From contig NZ_CP063808.1 in assembly GCF_018128905.1 (NCBI RefSeq), positions 7,874,001 through 7,938,000 on the forward strand: DNA of 64,000 bases, read 5' to 3'. Numbering within the stretch: position 1 is the first letter of the stretch; each line of letters begins with the position of its first letter. This document shows positions 25,168 through 33,304 of the stretch, piece by piece. A program made the translations under genes and the position numbers. The notes under the pieces are model-generated. The model ran no database searches. It was not told the origin of the DNA and saw only the letters and a list, made by a program, of their open reading frames with translations. This DNA comes from Streptomyces sp. A2-16. Its GTDB lineage: Bacteria > Actinomycetota > Actinomycetes > Streptomycetales > Streptomycetaceae.

Positions 25168-26016
25168 ATGGGTGACGTACTGGCCGGATTTCATGCCGCC
25201 TGGGAGTTCGAGTCCGACTCCGTGCTCATCCGCTACGAACGGGGGATTCGCACACCGAAGCTCTTCCAGGCGCTGGGGGAACGACGGATCCCCCTGGAGG
25301 CGATCTCCGGGGTGACGCTGACTCCCGGCAAGCGGGGCACGGTGGTGCTGCACGCCGAGCCGCGGCCGGGGGCGGATCCGCTCATGGAGGCGGCGGCGGG
25401 GCAGCTGAAGGGCGGGTGCGATCCGTACCGGCTGGTGCTTCCGGCCGACAAGGAGACGCTCGCCGAGTACTACGCGGACGAGCTGCGCGCGCTCCTGAAG
25501 CAGGACGAGGAGCCGGCGGAACGTTTCCTGGTTCCGGCGCCCGAAGTGCCGCTGCAGTTCAAGGCGTACGACGGGAAGGCGTCCTTCGACGGCCGTACCG
25601 TTCACTTCCGGTGGTTCTGGACGGGGGCGTCCTCGGCGAAGTGGAAGGCCGGCGACCAGAGTTTCCCGGTGTCCGAGCTGACGGGTGTGGAGTGGCGGTC
25701 GCCGGAGGTGTTCGAGGGGCATCTGCGGCTGCTCGGCGGAGAGCCGGGGCCGGTGCAGGCCGACCAGGATCCGGCGGCGGTGGTGTTCGGGCTGGGGTAC
25801 GGACCCGTGCACGAGTCCCTGCCGTTCGCGGCGGCGGTCCTGGCGGCGGTGCGGCAGCGGGGGCCCGCGGTGGCGATCCCGGCGCCGAGCACCCCGCGCC
25901 GGGACCCCGCGGACATCGCGGAACGGATTCGCCATCTCGGGGAGCTGCATCAGGCCGGGCTGGTGACCGACGAGGAGTTCTCCGTGAAGAAGGCGGAGTT
26001 GCTGGCGGAGCTCTAG
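25168..26016 (+). CDS. DUF4429 protein with C-terminal SHOCT domain
   Basis: 282 residues from the ATG at 25168, placed 7 nt after TACGAT (25155-25160), a leaderless arrangement. Upstream in-frame starts at 25159 (ATG) and 25147 (GTG, with AAGGAG close by) are possible. Two PH-like DUF4429 units occupy most of the protein (GFHAAWEF..., then AYDGKASFDG...). The last 35 residues (IRHLGELHQAGLVTDEEFSVKKAELL) are a SHOCT module, a short oligomerisation helix. The role is unknown. Its 3' end nearly meets the aldo/keto reductase. Confidence 0.83.
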   Translation: MGDVLAGFHAAWEFESDSVLIRYERGIRTPKLFQALGERRIPLEAISGVTLTPGKRGTVVLHAEPRPGADPLMEAAAGQLKGGCDPYRLVLPADKETLAEYYADELRALLKQDEEPAERFLVPAPEVPLQFKAYDGKASFDGRTVHFRWFWTGASSAKWKAGDQSFPVSELTGVEWRSPEVFEGHLRLLGGEPGPVQADQDPAAVVFGLGYGPVHESLPFAAAVLAAVRQRGPAVAIPAPSTPRRDPADIAERIRHLGELHQAGLVTDEEFSVKKAELLAEL

Positions 26017-26017
26017 C

Positions 26018-27034
26018 TCATTCCCGGCCCGCCGACGAGAACCGCATGTCCGCGTAGCGATCGCCTGCCACCTGGCCCGCTATCGGCTCCAGGAGCTCCA
26101 GTTCCTCCTTCGTGAGCTCGATCCTCGTCGCCGCCGCGTTCTCCTCCACCCGGGTCGGCTTGCGGGTGCCGGGGATCGGGACGACCGGGAGGCCGTGGAC
26201 CTCGGACTGCTGCTGGACCCAGGCCAGGGCTATCTGACCGGTCGAGGCGTCGTGGGCCGAGGCGATCCGACGGATCGGGGCGAGGAGGGCCGCGTTCGCC
26301 GTGGCGTTGTCGCCGGTGAAGCGGGGCTGGTGGCGGCGGAAGTCGTCGGCGGTGAGGTCCGTGTCGGCGTTGGTGAAGGAGCCGGTGAGGAAGCCGCGGC
26401 CGAGCGGGGAGTACGGGACGAGGGTGACGCCGAGTTCACGGGCGGCCGGGACCACCTGGGCCTCGATGTCCCGGCTGAACAGGGACCACTCGGACTGGAC
26501 GGCGGCGATGGGGTGGACGGCCTGTGCGGCCCGCAGCTCGGCGGCGGTGACCTCGCTCAGGCCCAGGTGCTTGACCTTGCCCTCGCGCACCAGCTCGGCC
26601 ATGGTGGCGACGGTCTCCTCGATCGGCACGTTCACATCGCGCCGGTGCATGTAGTAGAGGTCGATCGTGTCGACGTCCAGGCGCTTCAGGCTCGCCTCGA
26701 CGGCCTGGCGGATGTACGGCGGGTCGTTGCGGATGATCCGCCGGGTCGGGTCGTCCGGGGGTATCGCCAGGGCGAACTTGGTGGCGATCACGACCTCGTC
26801 GCGGTGGGCCTTGAAGAACGGGGACAGGAACTTCTCGTTCTCCCCGTTGCCGTAGGCGTCCGCGGTGTCGTACAGCGTGATGCCGAGCTCCAGGGCCCGC
26901 TCCAGGGTGGCCCGGGACTCCTTCGCGTCCGTGGGGCCGTACGCGAAGCTCATGCCCATGCAGCCGAGTCCCTGGACGCCGACCTCCGGGCCTGTCCCGC
27001 CCAGTCGTGCGGTGGGGATGCTGCTGTCGGTCAT
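26018..27034 (-). CDS. Aldo/keto reductase
   Basis: 338 residues with the AKR barrel. The catalytic tetrad is visible as Asp/Tyr in DTADAYGNGENE, Lys in IATKFAL and His in YYMHRRD; the C-terminal PIPGTRKPTRVEEN binds the NADPH phosphate. It should reduce aldehydes or ketones with NADPH. The start overlaps the stop of the MerR gene in ATGA, so the two form one operon with probable translational coupling. Control by that MerR protein is therefore likely. Confidence 0.93.
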   Translation of the reverse strand: MTDSSIPTARLGGTGPEVGVQGLGCMGMSFAYGPTDAKESRATLERALELGITLYDTADAYGNGENEKFLSPFFKAHRDEVVIATKFALAIPPDDPTRRIIRNDPPYIRQAVEASLKRLDVDTIDLYYMHRRDVNVPIEETVATMAELVREGKVKHLGLSEVTAAELRAAQAVHPIAAVQSEWSLFSRDIEAQVVPAARELGVTLVPYSPLGRGFLTGSFTNADTDLTADDFRRHQPRFTGDNATANAALLAPIRRIASAHDASTGQIALAWVQQQSEVHGLPVVPIPGTRKPTRVEENAAATRIELTKEELELLEPIAGQVAGDRYADMRFSSAGRE

Positions 27035-27498
27035 CCTGCTTTCTCCTTCTCCCAGTCAGTGCGCTCGGCCTCGGCGTAGAAGCTGATCTTGTGGTCGAGC
27101 ACGGCGAGCGTGTCCTGGAGCTCCGCGATCCGGGTCAGTACGTCCCGGCGGGTCGCCTCCAGGAGCTTGAAGCGGTCCCCGAAGGTGTGGTCGCCCTCCC
27201 GCACCAGCTCCGCGTAGCGCACCATGTCGGCGACCGGCATGCCGGTGAGCCGGAGCTTGCCGACGAAGTCGAGCCAGTCGAGATCGCGGTTGCTGTAGCG
27301 GCGCTGGCCGGTGTGCGAGCGGTCGATGTGCGGCATCAGGCCGATGCGCTCGTACCAGCGCAGAGTGTGCGCGGTCAGCCCGGTGAAGGCGACGACCTCG
27401 CTGATCGTGTAGCTGTCCTGTCCCGCCGGTCGCCGGTGGGGGTGCGGCGGGGCGGCGCAGCTGTCGGTCCTGGTACCCGTGGTCTCCATCACCGTCAT
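27031..27498 (-). CDS. MerR-family regulator of the aldo/keto reductase operon
   Basis: 155 residues. The N-terminal winged helix is YTISEVVAFTGLTAHTLRWYERIGLM, followed by the basic wing and a coiled-coil dimer helix. No metal-binding Cys cluster is present in the effector part, so it belongs with the organic-signal or aldehyde-type MerR proteins. TAGCGT lies 7 nt before the ATG (leaderless), and an 18-bp perfect palindrome fills the promoter spacer. Confidence 0.93.
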   Translation of the reverse strand: MTVMETTGTRTDSCAAPPHPHRRPAGQDSYTISEVVAFTGLTAHTLRWYERIGLMPHIDRSHTGQRRYSNRDLDWLDFVGKLRLTGMPVADMVRYAELVREGDHTFGDRFKLLEATRRDVLTRIAELQDTLAVLDHKISFYAEAERTDWEKEKAG

Positions 27499-27503
27499 GG
27501 CCC

Positions 27504-27537
27504 CACGCTATGGCCTTGGAGTGCACTCCAAGCAAGG
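27504..27537 (-). promoter_or_regulatory. MerR-type promoter with 19-bp spacer and perfect palindrome
   Basis: On the minus strand TTGCTT (-35) and TAGCGT (-10) are separated by 19 bp, the over-long spacing typical of MerR-activated promoters. The perfect 18-bp palindrome CTTGGAGTGCACTCCAAG (27515-27532) overlaps the end of the -35 and fills most of the spacer. Confidence 0.8.
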
Positions 27538-27594
27538 GCGACCGGTAAGAAATCGGCAGGACGCGCCACAGGCGCGATCGCTAGCGTGCGGCTC

Positions 27595-28065
27595 ATGAGT
27601 CTCGTACGCCGTGCCACGACCGAGGACGCCGAAGAAGTGCTGCGTCTGCGCCAGGTGATGATCGACGCCCTGCCCGGCGGGGACGGGACCACAGCGTGGC
27701 ACACGGAGGCGCTGCCGTCACTGCGGAGGAAGCTCGGCGAGGCGGACGGGGACTTCGCGGCCTTCGTCGTCGACCACCCGGACCGGCCGGGGGCGCTGGG
27801 CGCGCTGGTGGCGGGGACGGTCGACTACCGGATCGGGAAGGCGGGCAATCCGCACGGGCTGGCCGGGTACGTCTTCAGCGTCGCCACCGACCCGCAGGCG
27901 CGTCGGCGCGGGTACGCGCGTGCGTGCATGGACGAACTGCTGGCGTGGTTCCGCGAGCGGGGCGCGGGGCAGGTTATGTTGACCGCGTCCCCGGAGGCCG
28001 AGCCGCTGTACGTCTCGCTCGGGTTCGTGCACAAGCCGGACCCCACGATGATTCTGAAGCTGTGA
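27595..28065 (+). CDS. GNAT-family N-acetyltransferase
   Basis: 156 residues. The acetyl-CoA-binding loop is ATDPQARRRGYARACMDEL, with the preceding beta strand GYVFSVATDP and a C-terminal PLYVSLGF typical of GNAT enzymes. The substrate is unknown. TAGCGT (27582-27587) is exactly 7 nt before the ATG, indicating a leaderless mRNA. The start is 97 bp from the divergent MerR gene. Confidence 0.9.
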   Translation: MSLVRRATTEDAEEVLRLRQVMIDALPGGDGTTAWHTEALPSLRRKLGEADGDFAAFVVDHPDRPGALGALVAGTVDYRIGKAGNPHGLAGYVFSVATDPQARRRGYARACMDELLAWFRERGAGQVMLTASPEAEPLYVSLGFVHKPDPTMILKL

Positions 28066-28084
28066 GCGGCTTACTCTCGACGGC

Positions 28085-28900
28085 ATGTCGTTGCAGAGCC
28101 TCGCATTGATCGAGAACTGGCCGGTTCCCACCGCCGCGGCGGGGGTGGTGCGGGCCGACGGCACGGTCCTCGGCACCCACGGACCGGTGTCCCACCGCTT
28201 CCCGCTGGCGTCGGTCACCAAGCCGCTCGCCGCGTACGCCGTGCTGGTCGCGTACGAGGAGGGGGCGATCGAGCTCGACGAGCCGGCCGGGCCGAGCGGA
28301 TCGACGGTGCGGCACCTGCTCGCGCACACCTCGGGGCTGGCCTTCGACGAGCACCGGGTGACGGCTGCCCCCGGGGAGCGGCGCCTGTACTCCAACGCCG
28401 GTTTCGAGCAGCTCGGCGACCATGTCGCCAAGGCGACGGACATCCCGTTCGCGGAGTATCTGCGGCAGGCGGTGCTGGAGCCGCTGGGCATGACGTCGAC
28501 GTCCCTGGAGGGCTCCCCCGCGAAGGACGGGGTGTCGACGGTCGAGGACCTGCTCCGGTTCGCGGCGGAGGCGCAGGCGCCGCGGCTGCTGGACCCGCGC
28601 ACGGTCGCGGAGGCGATGACGGTCCAGTACCCGGGCACGAAGGGCGTGCTCCCCGGCTACGGCCACCAGAACCCCAACGACTGGGGCCTGGGCTTCGAGA
28701 TCCGCGACTCCAAGTCCCCCCACTGGACGGGCTCCTCGTCGTCCGCCCGCACCTTCGGGCACTTCGGCCAGTCCGGCACGTTCCTGTGGATCGACCCCGA
28801 GGCGCGGGCGGCCTGCGTGGCGCTGACGGACCGCGCGTTCGGCCCCTGGGCGGTCGAAGTGTGGCCGGCCTTCACCGACGCCGTGCTCGCCGGCCTCTAG
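28085..28900 (+). CDS. Serine beta-lactamase-like hydrolase (class C/esterase fold)
   Basis: 271 residues without a signal peptide. The SxxK motif is SVTK (near residue 42) and the second motif is YSNAG, as in class C penicillin-binding proteins and esterases. The lack of a signal peptide and the short length favour an intracellular esterase or peptidase rather than a true beta-lactamase. TACTCT (28072-28077) is 7 nt before the ATG (leaderless). Its stop overlaps the convergent pirin gene. Confidence 0.87.
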   Translation: MSLQSLALIENWPVPTAAAGVVRADGTVLGTHGPVSHRFPLASVTKPLAAYAVLVAYEEGAIELDEPAGPSGSTVRHLLAHTSGLAFDEHRVTAAPGERRLYSNAGFEQLGDHVAKATDIPFAEYLRQAVLEPLGMTSTSLEGSPAKDGVSTVEDLLRFAAEAQAPRLLDPRTVAEAMTVQYPGTKGVLPGYGHQNPNDWGLGFEIRDSKSPHWTGSSSSARTFGHFGQSGTFLWIDPEARAACVALTDRAFGPWAVEVWPAFTDAVLAGL

Positions 28901-29550
28901 GACATCTCCCACAGCAGCAGCTCGGCCCCGGTCACCGCCACCGCGTCCAGTTCCTTCGCGTCGGTGACCCGGGCCGCGTCACCAGGCCCCAACTCCGCGC
29001 CGTCCAGCCGTACTTCGCCGCGCACGACATGGACGTACAGGTACCGCCCGTCCGGCACCGCGGTCCGCTCCCCCGCGGCCAGCCGCCGCACATGGAGCAT
29101 CGCGCCCGCCTCCGGGATCGCGTACGGCGTCGAGTCGGCGATCCCGCGGACGATCTCGTACGACGGCTCGCCGCCCGGTTCCAGGGGCGCCAGCCAGGTC
29201 TGCACGAAGGTCAGCGGGGTGTCGGCGTCGTTGCGCTCGACGTGCCGCACGCCCGCGGCGGCGCTGAGCCGCTGCACGTCGCCGGCGCGTACGACCGTCT
29301 CGTGCCCGGTGGAGTCCCGGTGCGTGAGCTCGCCCTCGACCACCCAGGTCACGATCTCGGTGTGGCTGTGCGGATGCTCGTCGAAGCCGGCGCCGGGCAG
29401 CAGCCGCTCCTCGTTGCAGGCGATCAGCGCGCCGAACCGGAGGTTGTCGGGGTCGTAGTGCGGCCCGAACGAGAAGGCGTGCCACGACTCGATCCCGGTC
29501 CCGGGGTCCCCACCTGGGTAGCGCTCCAGTGCGCGCCGCACGTCCGTCAC
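28897..29550 (-). CDS. Pirin-family bicupin protein
   Basis: 217 residues from the GTG at 29550, which stands 6 nt after TACCGT (leaderless); the open frame extends upstream to 29613. The N-terminal cupin carries the metal-binding motif DEHPHSHTEIVTWVVEGEL, and a second cupin lacks it. Bacterial pirins act as quercetinase-like dioxygenases or modulators of metabolic enzymes (in Serratia, of pyruvate dehydrogenase). Role here unknown. Confidence 0.9.
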   Translation of the reverse strand: MTDVRRALERYPGGDPGTGIESWHAFSFGPHYDPDNLRFGALIACNEERLLPGAGFDEHPHSHTEIVTWVVEGELTHRDSTGHETVVRAGDVQRLSAAAGVRHVERNDADTPLTFVQTWLAPLEPGGEPSYEIVRGIADSTPYAIPEAGAMLHVRRLAAGERTAVPDGRYLYVHVVRGEVRLDGAELGPGDAARVTDAKELDAVAVTGAELLLWEMS

Positions 29551-29642
29551 GGGACCACGGTAGCCCCGGGTGGTCAGCCGGTGGTGTCGCAGTCGGGACC
29601 CGGCGGCGCGCACTGACGTCCGGATAAGGCAGTCTTGTCCAC

Positions 29643-30848
29643 GTGCCCGAACCCGAACTCCGCAAGTCAGATCCCGGCGCGCCCGGCGCCCACGCCCATG
29701 CCGCGACCCTGAAGCGGCTGGTGAAGTCGTCGGGGTCGCTCGCGCAGCAGGCCATCGCGCGCATGGACGAGACGCTGCCGTGGTACCGGGCCATGCCCCC
29801 GGAGAACCGTTCCTGGATCGGGCTGGTCGCCCAGGCCGGTATCGCGGCCTTCACCGAGTGGTTCCGGCATCCGGACGCCCCGCAGGCCATCTCCACCGAC
29901 GTGTTCGGAACCGCTCCGCGTGAACTGACCCGGGCCATCACGCTGCGCCAGACCGTGGAGATGGTGCGCACCACCATCGAGGTCATGGAGAGCGCGATCG
30001 ACGAGGTCGCCGCTCCCGGTGACGAGTCCGTGCTGCGTGAGGCCCTGCTCGTCTACGCCCGCGAGATCGCCTTCGCGACCGCCCAGGTCTACGCCCAGGC
30101 CGCCGAGGCACGCGGTGCCTGGGACGCCCGGCTGGAGTCGCTGGTCGTGAACGCCGTGCTGAGCGGGGAGGCCGACGAGGGGGCCGTGAGCCGGGCCGCC
30201 GCGCTGGGCTGGAACGCCCCGGAGCACGTGTGCGTGGTCCTCGGCACCGCTCCCGACGGTGACTCGGAGCTGACCGTCGAGGCCATCCGGCGGGCCGCCC
30301 GGCACGCCAAGCTCCAGGTGCTGACCGGGGTGCTCGGTGCACGGCTCGTCGTCATCGCGGGCGGCAGCGACAACCCCCTCGCCGTGGCCAAGTCGCTGAT
30401 CGGGCCCTATGCGGCCGGACCCGTGGTCGCCGGGCCCGTCGTACCCGATCTGCTCGCCGCGACCCGGTCCGCGCAGGCGGCGGCCGCCGGGCTCAGGGCG
30501 TGTTCCGCCTGGCAGGACGCGCCGCGCCCGGTCCTGGCGGACGACCTGCTTCCGGAACGCGCGATGGCCGGTGATCCCAATGCGCGCGATCAGTTGGTGG
30601 AGGAGATCTACAGACCACTGGAGGAGGCCGGTTCCGCGCTCCTGGAGACGCTCTCCGTCTACCTCGAACAGGCGTCCAGTCTGGAGGGTGCGGCCCGGAT
30701 GCTCTTCGTGCATCCCAACACCGTGCGCTACCGGCTTCGACGTGTGACTGACGTCACCGGTTGGTCGCCCTCCGATGTACGTTCGGCGTTCACCCTGCGG
30801 ATCGCGCTCATCCTGGGGCGTCTGGCCGACGGAGATCCCCAGCCCTAG
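29643..30848 (+). CDS. fasR: FasR, PucR-type activator of fatty acid synthesis
   Basis: 401 residues. The C-terminal PucR helix-turn-helix is SVYLEQASSLEGAARMLFVHPNTVRYRLRRV (about 335-365), followed by RIALILGRL. Its position immediately before fabD matches S. coelicolor FasR (SCO2386), reported to activate the fabDHPF operon. The start is a GTG with no ribosome site, and CAGTCT 7 nt upstream may be the -10. Its stop is only 2 bp from a TTTTGT-N9-ACAAAA inverted repeat, the likely FasR site. Confidence 0.93.
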   Translation: MPEPELRKSDPGAPGAHAHAATLKRLVKSSGSLAQQAIARMDETLPWYRAMPPENRSWIGLVAQAGIAAFTEWFRHPDAPQAISTDVFGTAPRELTRAITLRQTVEMVRTTIEVMESAIDEVAAPGDESVLREALLVYAREIAFATAQVYAQAAEARGAWDARLESLVVNAVLSGEADEGAVSRAAALGWNAPEHVCVVLGTAPDGDSELTVEAIRRAARHAKLQVLTGVLGARLVVIAGGSDNPLAVAKSLIGPYAAGPVVAGPVVPDLLAATRSAQAAAAGLRACSAWQDAPRPVLADDLLPERAMAGDPNARDQLVEEIYRPLEEAGSALLETLSVYLEQASSLEGAARMLFVHPNTVRYRLRRVTDVTGWSPSDVRSAFTLRIALILGRLADGDPQP

Positions 30849-30850
30849 GC

Positions 30851-30871
30851 TTTTGTCGGGGGCCCACAAAA
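30851..30871 (+). promoter_or_regulatory. Candidate FasR operator upstream of fabD
   Basis: TTTTGT and ACAAAA form a perfect inverted repeat with a 9-bp spacer, an AT-rich island in GC-rich DNA, 67 bp before the fabD start. FasR is known to bind the fab promoter in S. coelicolor; equating this repeat with that site is my inference. A second inverted repeat (GGGCGGC/GCCGCCC, 30902-30919) follows in the leader. Confidence 0.65.
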
Positions 30872-30937
30872 CCCCCTCATGTTCTTCGTCCCTGTCCCCA
30901 CGGGCGGCTAGGGCCGCCCTCAAGAGAGAGTGTGAGA

Positions 30938-31861
30938 GTGCTCGTACTCGTCGCTCCCGGCCAGGGCGCCCAGACGCCCGGCTTCCTGACTCCCTGGCTC
31001 GAACTCCCCGGTGCCGCGGACCGCGTCGCCGCGTGGTCCGACGCCATCGGACTGGACCTCGCCCACTACGGCACACAGGCCGACGCGGACGCCATCCGCG
31101 ACACCTCGGTGGCCCAGCCGCTGCTGGTGGCGGCCGGAATCCTGTCCGCCTCGGCACTCGGTGCCGTCACCGACATCGCCCCCGGCGCGGTCGCCGGGCA
31201 CAGCGTCGGCGAGATCACCGCCGCCGCCTTCGCGGGCGTCCTGGACGACGCCGCCGCCCTCACCCTCGTACGCAAGCGGGGTCTGGCCATGGCCGACGCC
31301 GCCGCGATCACCGAGACCGGCATGTCGGCGCTGCTCGGCGGCGACCCCGAGGTCTCCGTCGCGCACCTGGAGAAGCTGGGCCTGACCCCGGCGAACGTCA
31401 ACGGCGCGGGCCAGATCGTCGCGGCGGGCACGCTGGAACAGCTCGCCGCGCTCAACGACGACAAGCCCGAGGGCGTCCGCAAGGTCGTCCCGCTGAAGGT
31501 CGCCGGCGCCTTCCACACGCACCACATGGCCCCCGCGGTCGACGCGCTGGCCAAGGCCGCCGCCGATCTGACGCCGGCCGACCCGACGGTCACGTACGTC
31601 TCCAACAAGGACGGGCAGACCGTCGCGACCGGCGCCGAGGTGCTGGAGCGGCTGGTCGGCCAGGTCGCCAACCCGGTCCGCTGGGACCTGTGCATGGAGA
31701 CCTTCAAGGAGCTCGGCGCCACCGCGTTCATCGAGGTCTGCCCCGGCGGCACGCTGGTCGGCCTCGCCAAGCGCGCACTGCCCGGCGTCAAGACGCTGGC
31801 GCTCAAGACCCCCGACGACCTCGACGCTGCTCGCGAGCTCATCGCCGAGCACGGTGCCTGA
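30938..31861 (+). CDS. fabD: Malonyl-CoA:ACP transacylase
   Basis: 307 residues from the GTG at 30938; a GTG at 30932 adds two residues. The nucleophile Ser is in AGHSVGE (near residue 89), the GQGAQ motif is near the N terminus, and the catalytic His is in GAFHTHHMAPA. It loads malonyl groups onto AcpP for chain elongation and in Streptomyces may also serve polyketide synthases. It is the first gene of fabD-fabH-acpP-fabF, and its stop is 16 bp from the fabH start. Confidence 0.97.
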   Translation: MLVLVAPGQGAQTPGFLTPWLELPGAADRVAAWSDAIGLDLAHYGTQADADAIRDTSVAQPLLVAAGILSASALGAVTDIAPGAVAGHSVGEITAAAFAGVLDDAAALTLVRKRGLAMADAAAITETGMSALLGGDPEVSVAHLEKLGLTPANVNGAGQIVAAGTLEQLAALNDDKPEGVRKVVPLKVAGAFHTHHMAPAVDALAKAAADLTPADPTVTYVSNKDGQTVATGAEVLERLVGQVANPVRWDLCMETFKELGATAFIEVCPGGTLVGLAKRALPGVKTLALKTPDDLDAARELIAEHGA

Positions 31862-31877
31862 GAAGGAGCACGAGAGC

Positions 31878-32876
31878 ATGTCGAAGATCAAGCCGAGCAA
31901 GGGCGCCCCGTACGCGCGCATCCTCGGGGTCGGCGGCTACCGCCCGACCCGGGTCGTGCCGAACGAGGTGATCCTCGAGACGATCGACTCGTCCGACGAG
32001 TGGATCCGCTCGCGCTCCGGCATCCAGACCCGGCACTGGGCGAACGACGAGGAGACCGTCGCCGCGATGTCGATCGAGGCGTCCGGCAAGGCGATCGCCG
32101 ACGCCGGGATCTCCGCCGAGCAGATCGGCGGCGTGATCGTCTCGACCGTCTCGCACTTCAAGCAGACCCCGGCCGTGGCGACCGAGATCGCCGACAAGCT
32201 GGGCACGAACAAGGCCGCCGCCTTCGACATCTCGGCGGGCTGCGCGGGCTTCGGCTACGGCCTCACCCTCGCCAAGGGCATGATCGTCGAGGGCTCGGCG
32301 GAGTACGTCCTCGTCATCGGGGTGGAGCGGCTCTCGGACCTCACCGACCTGGAGGACCGGGCCACCGCCTTCCTGTTCGGCGACGGCGCGGGCGCGGTCG
32401 TCGTCGGCCCCGCCACGGAGCCGGCGATCGGCCCCACGGTCTGGGGCTCCGAGGGCGACAAGTCCGAGACGATCAAGCAGACCGTGGCGTGGAACGAGTA
32501 CGACAGCTCCACGGACAAGTTCCCTGCGATCACGCAGGAGGGCCAGGCGGTGTTCCGCTGGGCCGTGTTCGAGATGGCGAAGGTCGCCCAGCAGGCGCTG
32601 GACGCGGCCGGGATCACCCCGGACGACCTGGACGTCTTCATTCCCCACCAGGCCAACGAGCGGATCATCGACTCGATGGTGAAGACGCTGAAGCTGCCGG
32701 AGCACGTCACGGTCGCGCGTGACGTGCGCACCACCGGCAACACCTCGGCCGCCTCGATCCCGCTCGCGATGGAGCGGCTTCTGGCGACCGGTGAGGCGAA
32801 GAGCGGCGACACCGCGCTCGTCATCGGATTCGGGGCGGGTCTCGTCTACGCCGCCACTGTCGTTACCCTCCCCTAG
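31878..32876 (+). CDS. fabH: 3-oxoacyl-ACP synthase III
   Basis: 332 residues from the ATG at 31878, with AAGGAG upstream. The catalytic triad is Cys122 in DISAGCAGF, His in FIPHQANERI and Asn in TTGNTSAASIPLAM. It condenses branched or straight acyl-CoA starters with malonyl-ACP and so sets the iso/anteiso pattern of Streptomyces lipids. Confidence 0.97.
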   Translation: MSKIKPSKGAPYARILGVGGYRPTRVVPNEVILETIDSSDEWIRSRSGIQTRHWANDEETVAAMSIEASGKAIADAGISAEQIGGVIVSTVSHFKQTPAVATEIADKLGTNKAAAFDISAGCAGFGYGLTLAKGMIVEGSAEYVLVIGVERLSDLTDLEDRATAFLFGDGAGAVVVGPATEPAIGPTVWGSEGDKSETIKQTVAWNEYDSSTDKFPAITQEGQAVFRWAVFEMAKVAQQALDAAGITPDDLDVFIPHQANERIIDSMVKTLKLPEHVTVARDVRTTGNTSAASIPLAMERLLATGEAKSGDTALVIGFGAGLVYAATVVTLP

Positions 32877-32954
32877 GCACTCCGTGCCGGATCACTCGGT
32901 CCGGTGCGGGAAGCACTGCCAACCCTCTGGATAAGAAAACGAAGGAGCGCCAAC

Positions 32955-33203
32955 ATGGCCGCCACTCAGGAAGAGATCGTCGCCGGTCTCGCCGACATCG
33001 TGAACGAGATCGCCGGCATCCCGGTTGAGGACGTCCAGCTGGACAAGTCCTTCACCGACGACCTGGACGTCGACTCGCTGTCCATGGTCGAGGTCGTCGT
33101 CGCCGCCGAAGAGCGCTTCGACGTCAAGATCCCGGACGACGACGTCAAGAACCTCAAGACGGTCGGCGACGCGACCGACTACATCCTCAAGCACCAGGCC
33201 TGA
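32955..33203 (+). CDS. acpP: Acyl carrier protein of fatty acid synthesis
   Basis: 82 residues, acidic. The phosphopantetheine attachment Ser41 is in DLDVDSLSMVEV. The start has GAAGGAG 6 nt upstream. It is flanked by hairpins: an inverted repeat GCCGGA/TCCGG in the 78-bp fabH-acpP gap and CGCCACC/GGTGGCG at 33251-33268 after it. These could raise the level of this short message relative to the enzymes; that is inference. Confidence 0.97.
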   Translation: MAATQEEIVAGLADIVNEIAGIPVEDVQLDKSFTDDLDVDSLSMVEVVVAAEERFDVKIPDDDVKNLKTVGDATDYILKHQA

Positions 33204-33250
33204 GTCCACCGGGTTCCGTCAGGAGCCCCCAGGCCGGACGTGCCCGGCCC

Positions 33251-33268
33251 CGCCACCCGGCGGTGGCG
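33251..33268 (+). promoter_or_regulatory. Hairpin between acpP and fabF
   Basis: CGCCACC and GGTGGCG with a 4-nt loop lie in the 101-bp gap. It may protect the acpP 3' end or attenuate read-through into fabF. Confidence 0.5.
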
Positions 33269-33304
33269 CCGCTTAATCCTCGTACTGTTGGAGAAAGATT
33301 TCCC

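Noticed and set aside
28085..28900. Antibiotic-resistance beta-lactamase
   Set aside because: No signal peptide, short length and no KTG box; the SxxK fold is shared with esterases.
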